Assembly (NCBI RefSeq): GCF_958295425.1
Contig: NC_081142.1
Coordinates: 12,696,324 to 12,760,323 of the forward strand
DNA: 64,000 bases
Direction: 5' to 3'
Source: Solea solea
Taxonomy: Eukaryota > Chordata > Actinopteri > Pleuronectiformes > Soleidae
The position numbers and the translations under genes were made by a program. Position 1 is the stretch's first letter. Each line of letters opens with the position of its first letter. Of this stretch, positions 13,307-24,849 are shown piece by piece. The notes beneath the pieces were generated by a model. The model had not been told where the DNA came from, searched no databases, and was given only the letters and a program-made list of their open reading frames with translations.

Positions 13307-13974
13307 CCAAGAAATGCACATACACATGTCAAACCAATAACTGGCTTCCTTCTCAGAGCAGATGACTGCCTAAACAAGAGGCACGTAATTCATTGGCCAC
13401 GTCGGACAAGAAAGGAGGGAGAGGAAGAAAGGCATAAAACAAATGGGTCACAATGTCGGGATACTTTTAAATAAGCCACTGATTGGGCTCGCAGAGTCAT
13501 TATATCATTTGGGCAATGGCTTTCACAGAGAATTAAGCTTTTTCTTTCGAAAGATGAAGGAGGAGAATAAAAGTGAGTCAGTGTTAAAACTTGTAGTGGT
13601 CATTCGTACTTCCACTACTGCTGCTAGATAACAAAGCACTCTGACTTCTTAATGTTTCACTGTGGAAACACATACTGCATGCAATATGACATCAAATGCT
13701 ATACTGTAATTAGACTGCGGATGTGGCAACAGGAAGGAAATATGATTTAAAAAAAAAAAAAAAATGTATAACCACTCTATCCATCTTCGTTTCAATGCAC
13801 ACGCATGTTACAAAATGATCGTATTTCATATAAGTCTTTGAAGCGCTTCGTTTTGAGGTATTGCAGGCTTTATAAGTGAAATACCGGAGGACTCGTGTGC
13901 TTATTTAATCCACCCAAAGCTGCTTTATTATGCACTGTGGGTCTGGGTTCAGTGGGGCCAATGCAGGGAATGAG

Positions 13975-13994
13975 GGGCACTAACATTAGTGCCC
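13975..13994. repeat. Perfect palindrome, 9-bp arms
   Basis: GGGCACTAA and its exact reverse complement TTAGTGCCC are separated by only two bases (CA). The palindrome sits in a repeat-free stretch. It could be a dimeric protein-binding site or simply chance; no repeat family was recognised around it. Confidence 0.5.
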
Positions 13995-15365
13995 ATGAAA
14001 AGCTTTCTCCGGCTGAGAGATTGGACCCTTCATGCTAGAAGCACCAGGCCTCATAATTGGCCCATTCTCCAGGATTTATAGATTTTCACAGTGGAATATA
14101 GATTGTCTGGTTTGCATTTGGGAGGTCACAGGATAGGCTTTACCTTTATGGCCAAGGAGCTACTTTCTTCAACCTCAGTGGAAAAGAATGAGGTTGCTTG
14201 AGTTAATATCGTACTGGGAAATGATTAATGTCTACTTACTAAAAGCATCACATTTTAGCATTTAAGCAATGTTAAAAAATGTCTCAGAACATTTACATCC
14301 TAATTTTTTCATGCTGTTTTTATTTTGTGCTCTTCCCGTATTACAACAAAAGCCTTGGTTTTAATTTGGCGTTTTGCAACAGGACTAAGTGTTGTGCCTT
14401 ATTATGTCTTTCATTACCCACCCCATTAGGTGGATGAACACAATGAAATTCAACCCTTTAATACCTAAGCCTCAAAATGCCCAGCTGGCCTTTTTTTTTT
14501 TTTAATGCTTTTGCCCATTTTTTCAGAACACTTAGAACTTTTAACGCCTGGCAGTTATTTACAACGTACTGGATGTTTAAAGAGCATATTAACAGTTTAA
14601 AGTCAAGACAAACTTTTTTTTCAGTTTTATTAACAAAAACACTGTATAGTTGTACATGAATAAGAGATTTTGCGTTTTCATTTTGAAATTTGAACAGCAT
14701 AAAACATTATTTCCAATAGAATTCTTCGAGTATTTGTCGAGTAATAACCAGTGCAATTTCTTAGCTTTCAGAAACTGTTGGAATTTACCCAATAGCACAA
14801 ACCATTGCGTAGTTTTCGGTAATGCAAAGAGCGCTCGCCCAAGCGTGTCACCGGTGATACGCTGTTATTCCCCTTCTAGCATATATATTCTATACTTTTC
14901 TGAAAGTTTTCTATGGCTTGTTCGCCTTACATACACCTCCAAGCTGCTGTGAATGAAGCCATGCGTGAGACAATTAAAGCACAAACTCTGTCCATTTTGT
15001 TTTCTTTGTATATAAAAGATACATCCCTCTTTTATTTTTGGAGCATAGACGATGCTTGCTGTTCAATATTTCATACAGCTTTGCTGAAATCAAGGCTTAG
15101 CTTTGAAGCCCAGATATTGGACTTATCGGCTATTTGTCCTTGGTAAACACTGGATGCTGAAAGAATGGCAGCGTTAACACGCCGTGCCAAGTGGAGCAGT
15201 TTGATGCAGGACAAAGTCAAAAAAGGTGTTGTTTATTTTTGCGTTTCACTTTGTGACAAACAAAATATAATAGCATATTTACCGTCTGGTATAGGCTGTA
15301 AAAAAATGTATTTTCCTTTTAGAGGGGATTAAAATGCTCCCATTCAGAATCCACTTGTTTTCCAT

Positions 15366-15366
<1 letters not shown>

Positions 15367-15406
<40 letters not shown>
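15367..15406. repeat. (CA)20 microsatellite
   Basis: Uninterrupted CA dinucleotide repeat of 40 nt, followed by TATACTTACTGTATG. Perfect repeats of this length are usually polymorphic in fish. Confidence 0.95.
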
Positions 15407-15411
<5 letters not shown>

Positions 15412-16561
15412 TTACTGTATGTTCACACCTGGCAGCTGTTGGATACATCTGGTTAGTCTACCACCAGCCATGTAAAAACTCCAGCTCTAACCATTTATGG
15501 TCATTTACAGCATGATAGAATCTGTTGAGAGTGTTCATTTTCCACACTCGGAGTGTTCGCACCATGCTCAGTGTTTGCCTTTCATACACTGTTAGAGGGG
15601 ATTTTGACTTTGCACTTTGTTGTCTTGTCTTGTTTTGAGAAACTTTGTTCAAACCTGTAAACAAAAATGAAATCTTCTTCTTAAATTTGAGGTGATATAG
15701 CATGGTCCAAAAAAAGATGACAATACCTGATGTAAAATAATAGCTGCAATATTAATTGTATTGAAAATGTAATCATGGTTCATGTCATCTGACGACTGCT
15801 GCATTTATATTATATCTATATATCGAAAGAAGGACTGATACTTTCTTCTTTAAACACAGTAATGGAGGAAAATGTCTTTAAAAGAAAACATTTTCCATAG
15901 AAATGCTGCTGAAGTGTAAGGAACAGTATTTATTGATGTAGTTTTTAAATTAACAATTAAGTTGAGAAACGTATAGGATACCGTATCGGATGTACCTCTT
16001 GTGTTATGCACAGAAAACACACAACATTTTAAAATGTAAATGGCCGAATCAAATTTAAGCTGTGTATTTCATAATGGATAATGGAAGAAAAACATATTCT
16101 CAACCTCAGTTCTGAGCAGGAAAATCATAACTCTCATCCAGCATAAGAAAACCTTCATTTGAGTGAGCACAAAATACAAACCTCTCAGATAAATCAGGTC
16201 CTCTGCAGTACTGAAAAGCACACACAAACTAACTGAATAAATAATGACATCATTAGACAAGATAAACTGTTGTAGGCCGTAATTCTATTTGATGTATTTG
16301 AGTAAGCACATTTCAAATAAAATCATTCCTGAACAATACCCGTAATCCAATACATGAAATTCACTCAGTGTGTTGAACTTTGCTCACGGGTTCTGCAGTG
16401 TCTTGGCTCTGTCCCATCTTAAAGCCAGTGATGTTGTGTTGCCTTACAGTATTAAGTGACATATCGTACCGTCTGCTGAGAACATGACTCCACCCGAGAG
16501 TGCAGAAGGTTGGCTCCACAGGGGAGGATCGAGACATGACAGCCATTCAGCTTCTTTTCAG

Positions 16562-16633
16562 GAAAAGACCCTTTCCTCGGCATGAGGCTCTGTAAAAGGG
16601 ACAGTAAATGACTCTTGGCCTGTTAATGTGCAG
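16562..16633 (+). other. Candidate non-coding exon or recursive splice site
   Basis: The segment is preceded by CAGCTTCTTTTCAG, a strong acceptor, and ends in GTGCAG followed by GTAAGTG, a consensus donor. All three frames hold stops within the 72 nt, so it would be an untranslated or lncRNA exon. The GTGCAG/GTAAGT junction at 16633/16634 is also an acceptor directly abutting a donor, the arrangement of a recursive splice site in long introns, though its pyrimidine tract is poor. A fish repeat fragment begins just downstream, which may have supplied the donor. Confidence 0.18.
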
Positions 16634-16639
16634 GTAAGT

Positions 16640-16762
16640 GCACCCATAAAACAATGGGGATGTAGTTTAAGTAACGTGGTTTGAGTGAAGCCCCAAGGTT
16701 TTGGGTGAATGTGCACTCTTGTGGTCCTCGGATAAAAGGATCTACTAAATGGCCGGTGTTTG
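16640..16762 (+). repeat. Dispersed repeat fragment with GGATAAAAG..TCTACTAAATG tail
   Basis: GGTCCTCGGATAAAAGGATC followed by TACTAAATGG closely resembles a very common fish SINE-type tail (typically TTGGATAAAAGCGTCTGCTAAATG). The preceding ~90 bases (from about 16640) are a plausible body but too diverged to assign. I think of this tail in connection with V-SINE/HE1-like elements, but the family is not secure. 5' boundary approximate. Confidence 0.45.
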
Positions 16763-16941
16763 TTCTACAAAGAAAATGAGGCGCTATCATGCTACCTGAT
16801 CTACAAGTCTAATGAAGTGTTTCACTCGGAGTCATTTGACTTGTAAAATGATCAGTGCTATTCAACAGAAATGCTTTGGAAATAACTTTGGATGAGTCCA
16901 CCCCTCCCCCCCCCCCCATGTAATACTAATATGTGAATATT

Positions 16942-16962
16942 TTAAAGGAGTTGCACCTTTAA
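16942..16962. repeat. TTAAAGG palindrome
   Basis: TTAAAGG, seven bases, then CCTTTAA. The arms are the same heptamer that bounds the inverted-repeat element at 24850-25223, so this may be a relic of two element ends with the interior deleted. Too short to prove. Confidence 0.25.
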
Positions 16963-18807
16963 TGAGTGTTGTCAGTGCAGCCTCCACAACTGAACTTGAG
17001 CAGAGGAAAAGAAAACACAACATGTTTCCTTTTGCACATCTCAAGTGAAATTAGTTTAAATCAGCTTAATAAACAACATTTGAAAAGTACAAATACACAG
17101 ACAAAGTTCACTCCCATTTGTTTTTTTTCTCTCGTGTTTTCAAAAACATCCTCCTTGTGTTAGTAAAGAAAAACAAAAAACACTTTCCCGTGGACATTGT
17201 GTTAAGTAATCCTCTTCCTTAAATAACCGGCTTGAGTCAGATTTGGCTCCTAAACTGTGTATCTTTGCAGCTCGTTGCTGTGTTTCACACGACTTTCCAG
17301 GAACCAACTCCGGCAACTCCCTGCTATAGTTTACAGATGGAACCACTTCTTTGGCTTCATGTTAAATAACGTTTGAGGAGCACAAGCACGTAAGAACGAG
17401 AGAACAAAGGGCGATGGCACCCTTGTTATGATCCCTGTGGTACACGGCCGCTTACAGAGCATTGCAGAGTGTCTGGCTTCCCCCTCCGACACCCACAAGC
17501 GCTGGTGCTGCAGTCGCAGCGATGCCGCCATACTTTCATGTGGCCGCGCGTTATAGTTGCACCAACCTCAAGTGCATTCTCTCTCACTCTAAATGACCCT
17601 TGTGGTTTTATATTAAATGAAGAGCAGAGCATTTGTCAGAAGCCGCACGGCCTCAGCTTGGCCTACTATCAGTCGACCGAGTCATTATCATATGTCTTTG
17701 TTTAAAATGACATGCTGGGTGGGAATATCCTTTGTCTCGGAATGAGAAAACACAGTGTTTTCTAATGAACAGCAATACCCTTATGACTACTGTGCGAATG
17801 GTTCATTTATTAGTGGAGTGCGATGGCAAAAAGAAGCAAATAATTGCCTAATGATTGCTTTAATCCCAAATTTTGCAGAGCAGTTCCAAACTTTGCTTGG
17901 TGTTTATGTTTAAATGTTTTTGAGCCCGAGCTTGACTTTCAAAGTTAAGACTCGCTGCCTTTTCATGACGCTTCTCAAAGCAATATCTCCCCGCCCCGGT
18001 GTTGTGCTATCGAAGATTTATCTGTGTGCTGTGTTCTCCTGACCAAAGGGAAAGCAGAAAGGCTCGTGGGTTGAAAAGTCTCGCTACCATTTAATTGCCC
18101 AGGAAAAAAAAAAAGACGTGGCATTTATTGCCCTCTACGGCACCCATGAAAGAGAATCACATTATTTATTCCCAATTAAGGTTGCATTTTACTATTGAAC
18201 TTGCACTGTAATTTGATTTTATTGTGAGGACGTGGTCAAATAGACACCACCAAATACATGTATTATAAACATAATAATAATAATAATAAAAAAAGAATAT
18301 CTGTTAGACACCTATAAAGTAAAGTAAAGAAAAAACTGCTGCCTGTCAGTGCCTTTAAGCTTAAAACTGTGAGAGAAGAATCAAAATGAATAACATAATA
18401 ATGCAACTTCTAATCTGGGTGAACAGAGGCCTCCCAGTGGGATGAATTTTTCATTTTTTTTACTGTACAGATTCTGCTTAAAAAATAGCAACAAAGCTGC
18501 AGTAATTCATATTCAAAATAAAGTTTTTGGTTTCATGGGCAGGGTGTTTTGACAGAAAGACCCCGGGCATCTCTGAAATAGGAAAACATATTTAAGACGA
18601 CTCCTTGAGTCCTCCTTCCTTGAGTGCACCTTATGCCAACAGTTAACTGGTGACAGCATGACTTCCATTAAGTGCATTTGCCACGCCGCGCCCTTGTGCT
18701 TGCGCTGGAAATATTGATTTGGCACCAGCGACAGTTTTCGATCGTTGCATATCTCAGCATAAACGCCCCACTGTTCCTTCTCCTCCAGTGTTCCAGTTGT
18801 TTTTTTA

Positions 18808-18853
18808 TTCCTTCCTTCCTCCCTCCTTCCTCCCTCCTTCCTCCTCTCCCTCC
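18808..18853. repeat. Polypyrimidine CCTT/CCTCC tract
   Basis: Nearly pure C/T on the plus strand, with interleaved TTCC and TCCC units. It is a mirror-type homopyrimidine tract that could adopt triplex DNA. It also explains the short open frames overlapping it on both strands, whose products are Ser/Pro-rich or Gly/Arg/Glu-rich strings. Confidence 0.8.
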
Positions 18854-20095
18854 AGAAGGCTGATAATTAGCTCTCATTGGCATTGGAAGCTCATTAATAC
18901 CTCGTCACCATCTATGGAAAGAGCATGTCATTGATTATATTCTCGCTCGGAGAGTAACCATGGAGACCACCAGACTCTGTTTGTCCCCATCTCTGGCTGG
19001 ACATTAATGAGACGGCAGAAGGAGGCGAGATTTTGCTGACTCCATCCGTGCTCAGAAGACTTCAACAGCCTTATAATTGCTAATTTACTCTTCCACACAA
19101 CCAGCAAGTTTCCAAGATGCTGTTGAGGCACCACGAGGAATAACCTCACAATCTCTTCAAAGCAACAGAGAGGAGGCTGAGGGAGGAAGATACTTTTACG
19201 AAAAAAAAATAATGATAAGATTCACATGTGAGATCAAACGAAGTAAATACCGCAGACATGATTCCTGAAAGAAGATGAAAAGGACACATTGTTTATTTCA
19301 TCAAATGCTCCTTAGCAAGAACTTCAGATTAGACATTCGAGATTATTTCATTATTATTACCTTCAGGTACAGTCTGAAAGCAAATTATGGAGAGTCAATG
19401 CCATTGGTGCTGGCAATATCCGTCAACCGAGTGATGCTATTGCATTTGTTATTTATGCAGATTCATGAACGGCGACGCGTTCGAGTGAGCACAAAAGATA
19501 CCGAGCAGTTATGAGTGAGTCCAGATTTGACGGCGGAGCATCTTTTAAGAGTGATGAAGGGCAGAATCTCGAGACTGATCAGTGTTTTCAGCCCACGAGA
19601 GGAAGAAGTGTCTGGAGATGTGAAGGACTCCTTTTGCTTACTTTCTTCAAAGCTGTAAAAAAAAAAAAAAAAGTCTCTTTGTATCTTTCATATGTGAACT
19701 CCAGCTGAGAGCAGAGCAAACTTCACTTGATATTTACTGGAAATAAAGAATTACTCAGCAAAGCTGCCACATATATGCTTCTCCAGACTTGTTTGTTAGC
19801 TGTTTGAATAATTGGATAGAAATCACACCTTTCAAGGTGTACTTGTGATATTAGGGTTGTGACGTTAATATACATGTCTGGTCACATCTATAAACATATA
19901 GCATGAGCATGGCCTCAATAGCAAACTGCTTTGAAAGTAATAGGAACATAGCATTTGGAACATAGGCATCCAGCCTTCACCTGGATTTGAATGTGCTCAT
20001 TTGAAGTATGAGAAATGAAATGCTAGCATGTACTCAGGCATGTCTTAGGGTTCAGCCCTTCTTAATCAAGCCCTAGTTTGTTTGCTCAGAAAGTC

Positions 20096-20133
20096 CGTTT
20101 TTTTACGCAAACTCCTGTCCGCGTAAAAAAACG
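20096..20133. repeat. Perfect inverted repeat, 13-bp arms, 12-nt loop
   Basis: CGTTTTTTTACGC is followed after twelve bases by its exact reverse complement GCGTAAAAAAACG. A smaller inverted repeat (GGTCT..AGACC) follows at 20136-20151. No repeat family was recognised. It could be part of a short foldback element or a decayed element end. Confidence 0.7.
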
Positions 20134-20889
20134 TAGGTCTTGGCGTAGACCGATAGCCCGGGAAAAATGGCTGAGCCCATTGTTGCAGCGTATATGTGTC
20201 CTGTGTTTGCATAAAACAAAATGAAATGCCCAAAACCGATAGGATGTGATGCAGCTCCATGTTTTGTTGCCCTGCATTAACTAACAGATGAGCCGGTTTT
20301 CTTGTTCCTTATTGTGTCTTTTCTTCTCCTTCAGTTGTTCTTAATGCAGCGCCGCCTCAGGCGAGGAGGGGAATACATTATTCAAAAGGCAAACCTAGTC
20401 TGGCGGACTATTAGATGTGAAAACGAAAAAGGACGAATTTGGCAACACTTTACTTCACTGTTGAGTTATCTTGGAAGTCGTCATGAATTCAGCATTTCTT
20501 CTTCATGACTTCATCATGTTTTGTGGACCGTCAAATAAAGCAGGTCGTTGGTGGTGTTATTGTGCAACCTCATGTCGTTCTTCATGTCAAACTGCATTAC
20601 CAGTTGTTCTCTATCTGTCATTTTTGCTGAATCTTATGCCAGATTCGTGGTGGATGGTATTTTGCAAGCAGGAGTCTATAGCTTCAGCAAAAAGAGAATC
20701 TTTACGGGACATTGACATGCCCTGAAAAGTTGCCTCCTTGTTTTATTTGTTTGTTTGTTAGGAGATAGGAGATACAGTGTCAACCAGCAACTTACAGACA
20801 TCCAATCTGTTTTGGTGTAAGCTGCTTTAAATTGGAACAATCTTTTTGTTTTGTATGAGCACTTACTTATATTGCTCCCTTCTCTTTTG

Positions 20890-21055
20890 TCCTGTGTGTT
20901 TCTGTGTGGGTTTTCTCCGGGTACTTCGGTTTTGTTCCCACAGTCCAAAAACATGCAGAGGTTAATTGGACACTTTGGTCCAGTGTCTACCCCGCCTTTC
21001 GCCCCTTTTTCAGCTGAGATTGACTCCAGCGACCCACGACCCTCATGTGGGTGAA
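20890..21055 (+). mobile_element. SINE/LINE 3' body fragment (5' truncated)
   Basis: The segment runs through TGTGTGGGTTTTCTCCGGGT, CCCACAGTCCAAAAACATGC, TTAATTGG, a shortened GTCTACCCCGCCTTTCGCCC block, and GACTCCAGCGACCCACGACC. This order matches a very common teleost repeat body shared by tRNA-SINEs and a related LINE tail (Maui/L2-type, from memory). The tRNA-like head is absent and the middle is shortened, so it is an old truncated copy. The related copy at 57400-57570 still has its head. Confidence 0.75.
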
Positions 21056-24000
21056 TCATGAGCCTTTAAATATTGTACGACACATACAATGTGTTCAGTT
21101 TGACCTGCAGACCTACATGTGATAGCATGCATTCATGATTTTTCATCATAATTCATGTACCCTTACCGTAAAGTGTTGCTTCACATAATTCAGAAGTTGT
21201 TGCAGTATCCTCCTGACCACTCAGTCGTGATCTCTCTGCATTTTGCCTCATGTTACACACACAAACACACATATGCCAAACTCTGTAGTGACATTGTTTT
21301 ATCTTGCCCTTTCTTAACCCAGCCTGACAAAAAAAAGTCTCAGCGTCTCACCACCCTTCTTCTTCTTCTTCTCTTTCTTCCTCTCCTCACCACCACCTCC
21401 ATCGGCATTTGTATGCCTATGTCTTATTTATCCATTCCTCTCAGATAAGGTCTCGGGAGATGAGAGACATCTGCCGCGCATACTTTGAAGATGCATCACA
21501 TTGCTCAATTACGTGCGGGGGCCAAGGTCTCGTTTGCATTCGGTGGCATGAAGAGAGCATCGCTAACAGCCAGGTGGTGAAAGAGAGCACGTGCATGGCA
21601 CGACGCTGGATAAATAAAATATATAATGGTAATGCCGCTGAGGAGAGGGAGAGACGTGGCTATTATTAAATTGGCACTGCTCTGCGTTCACTGGAGACAG
21701 TCGCTCGCACACACACACGTACACACATAACTGCCACATATGTTCACGCTCTTACAGTAAGTGCATTTGCATAAATATTTGAATGCATAATCAAACTTAT
21801 GCTTATTTGTGAAAATCAATGCTAATGAAGTACAAATGTTGACTGAATGACAGACAATGTCGTTTATTCTGTGATTGTCTCCCGTAACCTCTGCGCAACC
21901 CTGGGCCTCAGCCCTGGACACAAGCTGGACAGGCACTCTACCATCAAGCCTGATGAAGAATGTGCTTTTAATGAGGAAGGAAGGGGCAGCGGGGGGGGGG
22001 GGGGAGTAGAGTAGATTAAACCAGCATCTTCAAATCTATTACGCATGCTGACATGCAGACATGAAGACACAGACGCACGTTTAAATGCACACAAGAGGGG
22101 TAGAGAAAAAAAAAAAGTGTGCCTCATTTCAACCTCTCTCTAAAATGTGCACACATGCAAACGCATAGAATCCAAGAGGTGAGCAGGGGTCAGAGGTTTT
22201 AAGGCTGGAGGGCATTTCATCTGAAAAATGAGAGCCTTGCAATTCATCATGTGTTTGATCCCCCCCCCCACCCCCTCCCCCCGTCAGACATCATCGTTCC
22301 TGAGAGTCATATCTCGCACGGCAAGACTTTAATTGGCTTATCAACTTGGTATCAGTTTCACATTGGAGACAAAATAATACAAAAAAAAACCATCAAAAAC
22401 ATGCTGACAGTGTGACACCAATGATAGTTCAGCGCTTCTAAAATCCCATGTGTGATATGTTGGAAGGGGCGATGCAAAAAAAAAACACCCAGACACAGAC
22501 GATTTAACTTTGTAGGCTGTGCAGTTAAAGTGTAGAGTCGTTTTATTTGACTTTAATAGTCACGCAAACAATGTCCAAGCACCCATATAATCAATTTAAC
22601 ATCTTATCGCTCCAAGGCTTCTTTTAAATGTAACCTTTGCAGAGCAGGCTCTCATATAATCTATTATATTTGGCATTTTAAGTTGTCAATCACAGCTCTG
22701 ATGGGAAGGGCACGGCGAGGTTGGGGTGAGGTTAATAAATGACAAACAAACACGGGAGAAGGAGGCCCTCTGTTCTGCCATGATACCTGCCTGCTAGGGG
22801 AATCAGGCCCAGATGTGTTATGGGTAACTCCCGGTGGAAGTAGTGACTTTTGGGGTCACAGTGGGGCAGTTTTTTAGGCTCCTCATTGCACACAGCTGTG
22901 CCTGCCATCCAGAAACCCCTGACCTTTGACCTCACAGCCTCCTGGTACACCTTTGTTATGAATGCTGGGTGATTGGCTACCATGCTCTCCTTTTTTTCAT
23001 TTCCTGTTGCTTCAGCTTTCACTTACAGCTTCACGAGTCTCCCGATGCTTCCCTGATCGTGCTTTATAGGGATTTTCTCAGCTATCAGGGAAGAACCTGC
23101 AGCTTAAAAATGAATTATGGATGGATTTGAGACTAACAGTAAATCAATGATGTCTGCTCGGGAATGCATTACATTTGCTCAACTCAATAGTCGGTAAGAA
23201 ATAATGGCGACCTGATTCCTTTTATTTGTGTGTTAGAACACAGTTAACATCCGTGACCCATTTAGATTTTCAGATGAGAGATCGTCTATTCAATATTGTA
23301 CCACAATTGATGGAATACAAGGCCATTTAAAGGGTATTTCCAGAGTGGAAATCTCAGACTAGATCTTTTGTAAGTCGCCTCGGTACGACAGAACAAGTGT
23401 TAACGTTCATAGCCAGACCGAATTACAGCATACTGTATCTCTTGGCACGGCTCGATTCATTAGTCATCTTTTTTTGTGTGTGCTGGATTCTTTTCAATTC
23501 ACACGTGAACTTGAGTGAACTCGGTGCTAACAAAAGAAGTGCAATGAGTCAAGGCGAGACGTGGATTTTTATGGTGTTCTGGACAAACGGTCGGTCTGGT
23601 CATGTGTAAGTTAAACCCTCATACTTTCCTGTTTTTATGAGCTTTCTTTTTTCTTTTTTTTTTTATCTTTTTAAAGAGTGAATGAGTCTTAGCAGGGGCA
23701 TCTGGCTGCATCTCCCCCACAGTGCTCAAGAGCTCGATGTGTGTTTGTTTCCACTGATTGAGTCCATTTATGTTGCTCCTAGCATTATAACAATAAGATT
23801 TAATAGCGGCCTGTTTTGGTGTTTGTTTGGAGAGCTGCTTTGGCCATACCACATTTTTATGCACATCTGTGTGGTTGCTCTTGCTGAAAAAGCCGAATGG
23901 CATCCGAGCTCGGAGGCTGTGTGCCGGGTCCCCGTGTCTTTAGAAACGCTGAGCTGGAAACAAGCAGTCTGGTGTACATGAGTGAAAAGGAACACGTGTT

Positions 24001-24849
24001 TAAGTGTTCAAAGCCTATGATTTCGTAAAAAAAAAAAAAAAATTGGATAAATTATGCTATTCAGACGGAATGTAGCAAGTTGCCCTGAAGCTTTCCCCTC
24101 TGAGACGAAATAAAAATAACTTTTTTTTTTCCTTAACAAACCCCTCCTCATTACAAACTCCCCTCCTATATGGGAATGAAAGGAGGGGGATTTAGGCTGC
24201 CACGGATGATGGATTGATGCTGTGGTGTAGATGAGGTGAGATGTGAGATGTTGTTCGCTCACTTTACTTCTGTCTCTTTTGAGGCCAAATAAAGATGAAG
24301 GAGTGAGGCATTTCAACTCTTTGCCTTTGTGCTTCTTTCCCCTCTGAGGCTGGGCTCTTGTCTCTCAGATGCCTGGGACAAATCCATTAGCTCTGCCGTA
24401 TCTCGGCTACTGCAGGCGTCACCTTAGCTTGTGTCAATCTGGAGGCAAGTGAGGGGAGCTGGAGACAGAAGGGGAGCAAGAGCCAAGGGGAAAAAATAAC
24501 AAGATGAGCACGGCGAAGAAATGCACCGATTTCCATGATTAATTACGGTCAGGTGGTGACACTGTTGTGATAATAAATGGACAAAGCTCCGTAGTATGTG
24601 ACGATAATGAGCACATGCACGCTTGACATTTTCAGACAGATGTAAAACTATGAGCCCCAGCATTTCTGTATCATGTTTAGGAACGCAACGGTTATAGATT
24701 TTGAAAATAACCTGTTCCATGGTTTTATGATTACATTGTGTGGTTATTTGTTCACAATGGAATCACATGGGCTTTAGTTACAGATGTTTGTGCATTGTCT
24801 TCATAACATTTCTTGTTGCTTCCTTTTCACACAGTAATAACAGATTAAC
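21056..24849. other. Non-coding unique DNA
   Basis: No gene recognised. It contains a CTT run at 21356-21372, a G14 run at 21991-22004, a C-rich tract at 22260-22282, a perfect DR1 at 22920-22932, the palindrome CCGAGCTCGG near 23904-23913, and A and T runs near 24027 and 24121. Stretches at 21440-21680 and 24400-24720 are complex and repeat-free and could be regulatory, but nothing proves it. Confidence 0.55.
22920..22932. promoter_or_regulatory. Perfect DR1 nuclear receptor element
   Basis: TGACCT-T-TGACCT is an exact direct repeat with one-base spacing (AGGTCA-A-AGGTCA on the other strand). DR1 is the preferred site of HNF4, COUP-TF and RXR-containing dimers. Twelve fixed bases are expected by chance well under once in 64 kb, but target genes and occupancy cannot be inferred from sequence. 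Confidence 0.4.

Larger units (their letters stand above)
13307..16639. other. Non-coding unique DNA with CA microsatellite
   Basis: No gene recognised. It includes an A run near 13750, a perfect 9-bp-arm palindrome at 13975-13994, a moderately complex stretch at 13900-14210 of enhancer-like texture, a (CA)20 at 15367-15406 and the 3' splice-like site at 16561. Open frames are at most 100 codons and show no family signature. Confidence 0.55.
16763..20889. other. Non-coding unique DNA, part with enhancer-like texture
   Basis: No gene recognised. It contains a C run near 16905-16917, a TTAAAGG palindrome at 16942-16962, a (TAA)n at 18271-18290, a pyrimidine tract at 18808-18853, a repeat-free stretch at 18860-19190 rich in TAAT/ATTA cores, and a strong hairpin at 20096-20133. 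Open frames are below 90 codons. Confidence 0.55.

Noticed and set aside
20676..21059. 127-codon minus-strand frame
   Set aside because: About two fifths of it is antisense to the SINE/LINE fragment at 20890-21055; no independent protein signature.
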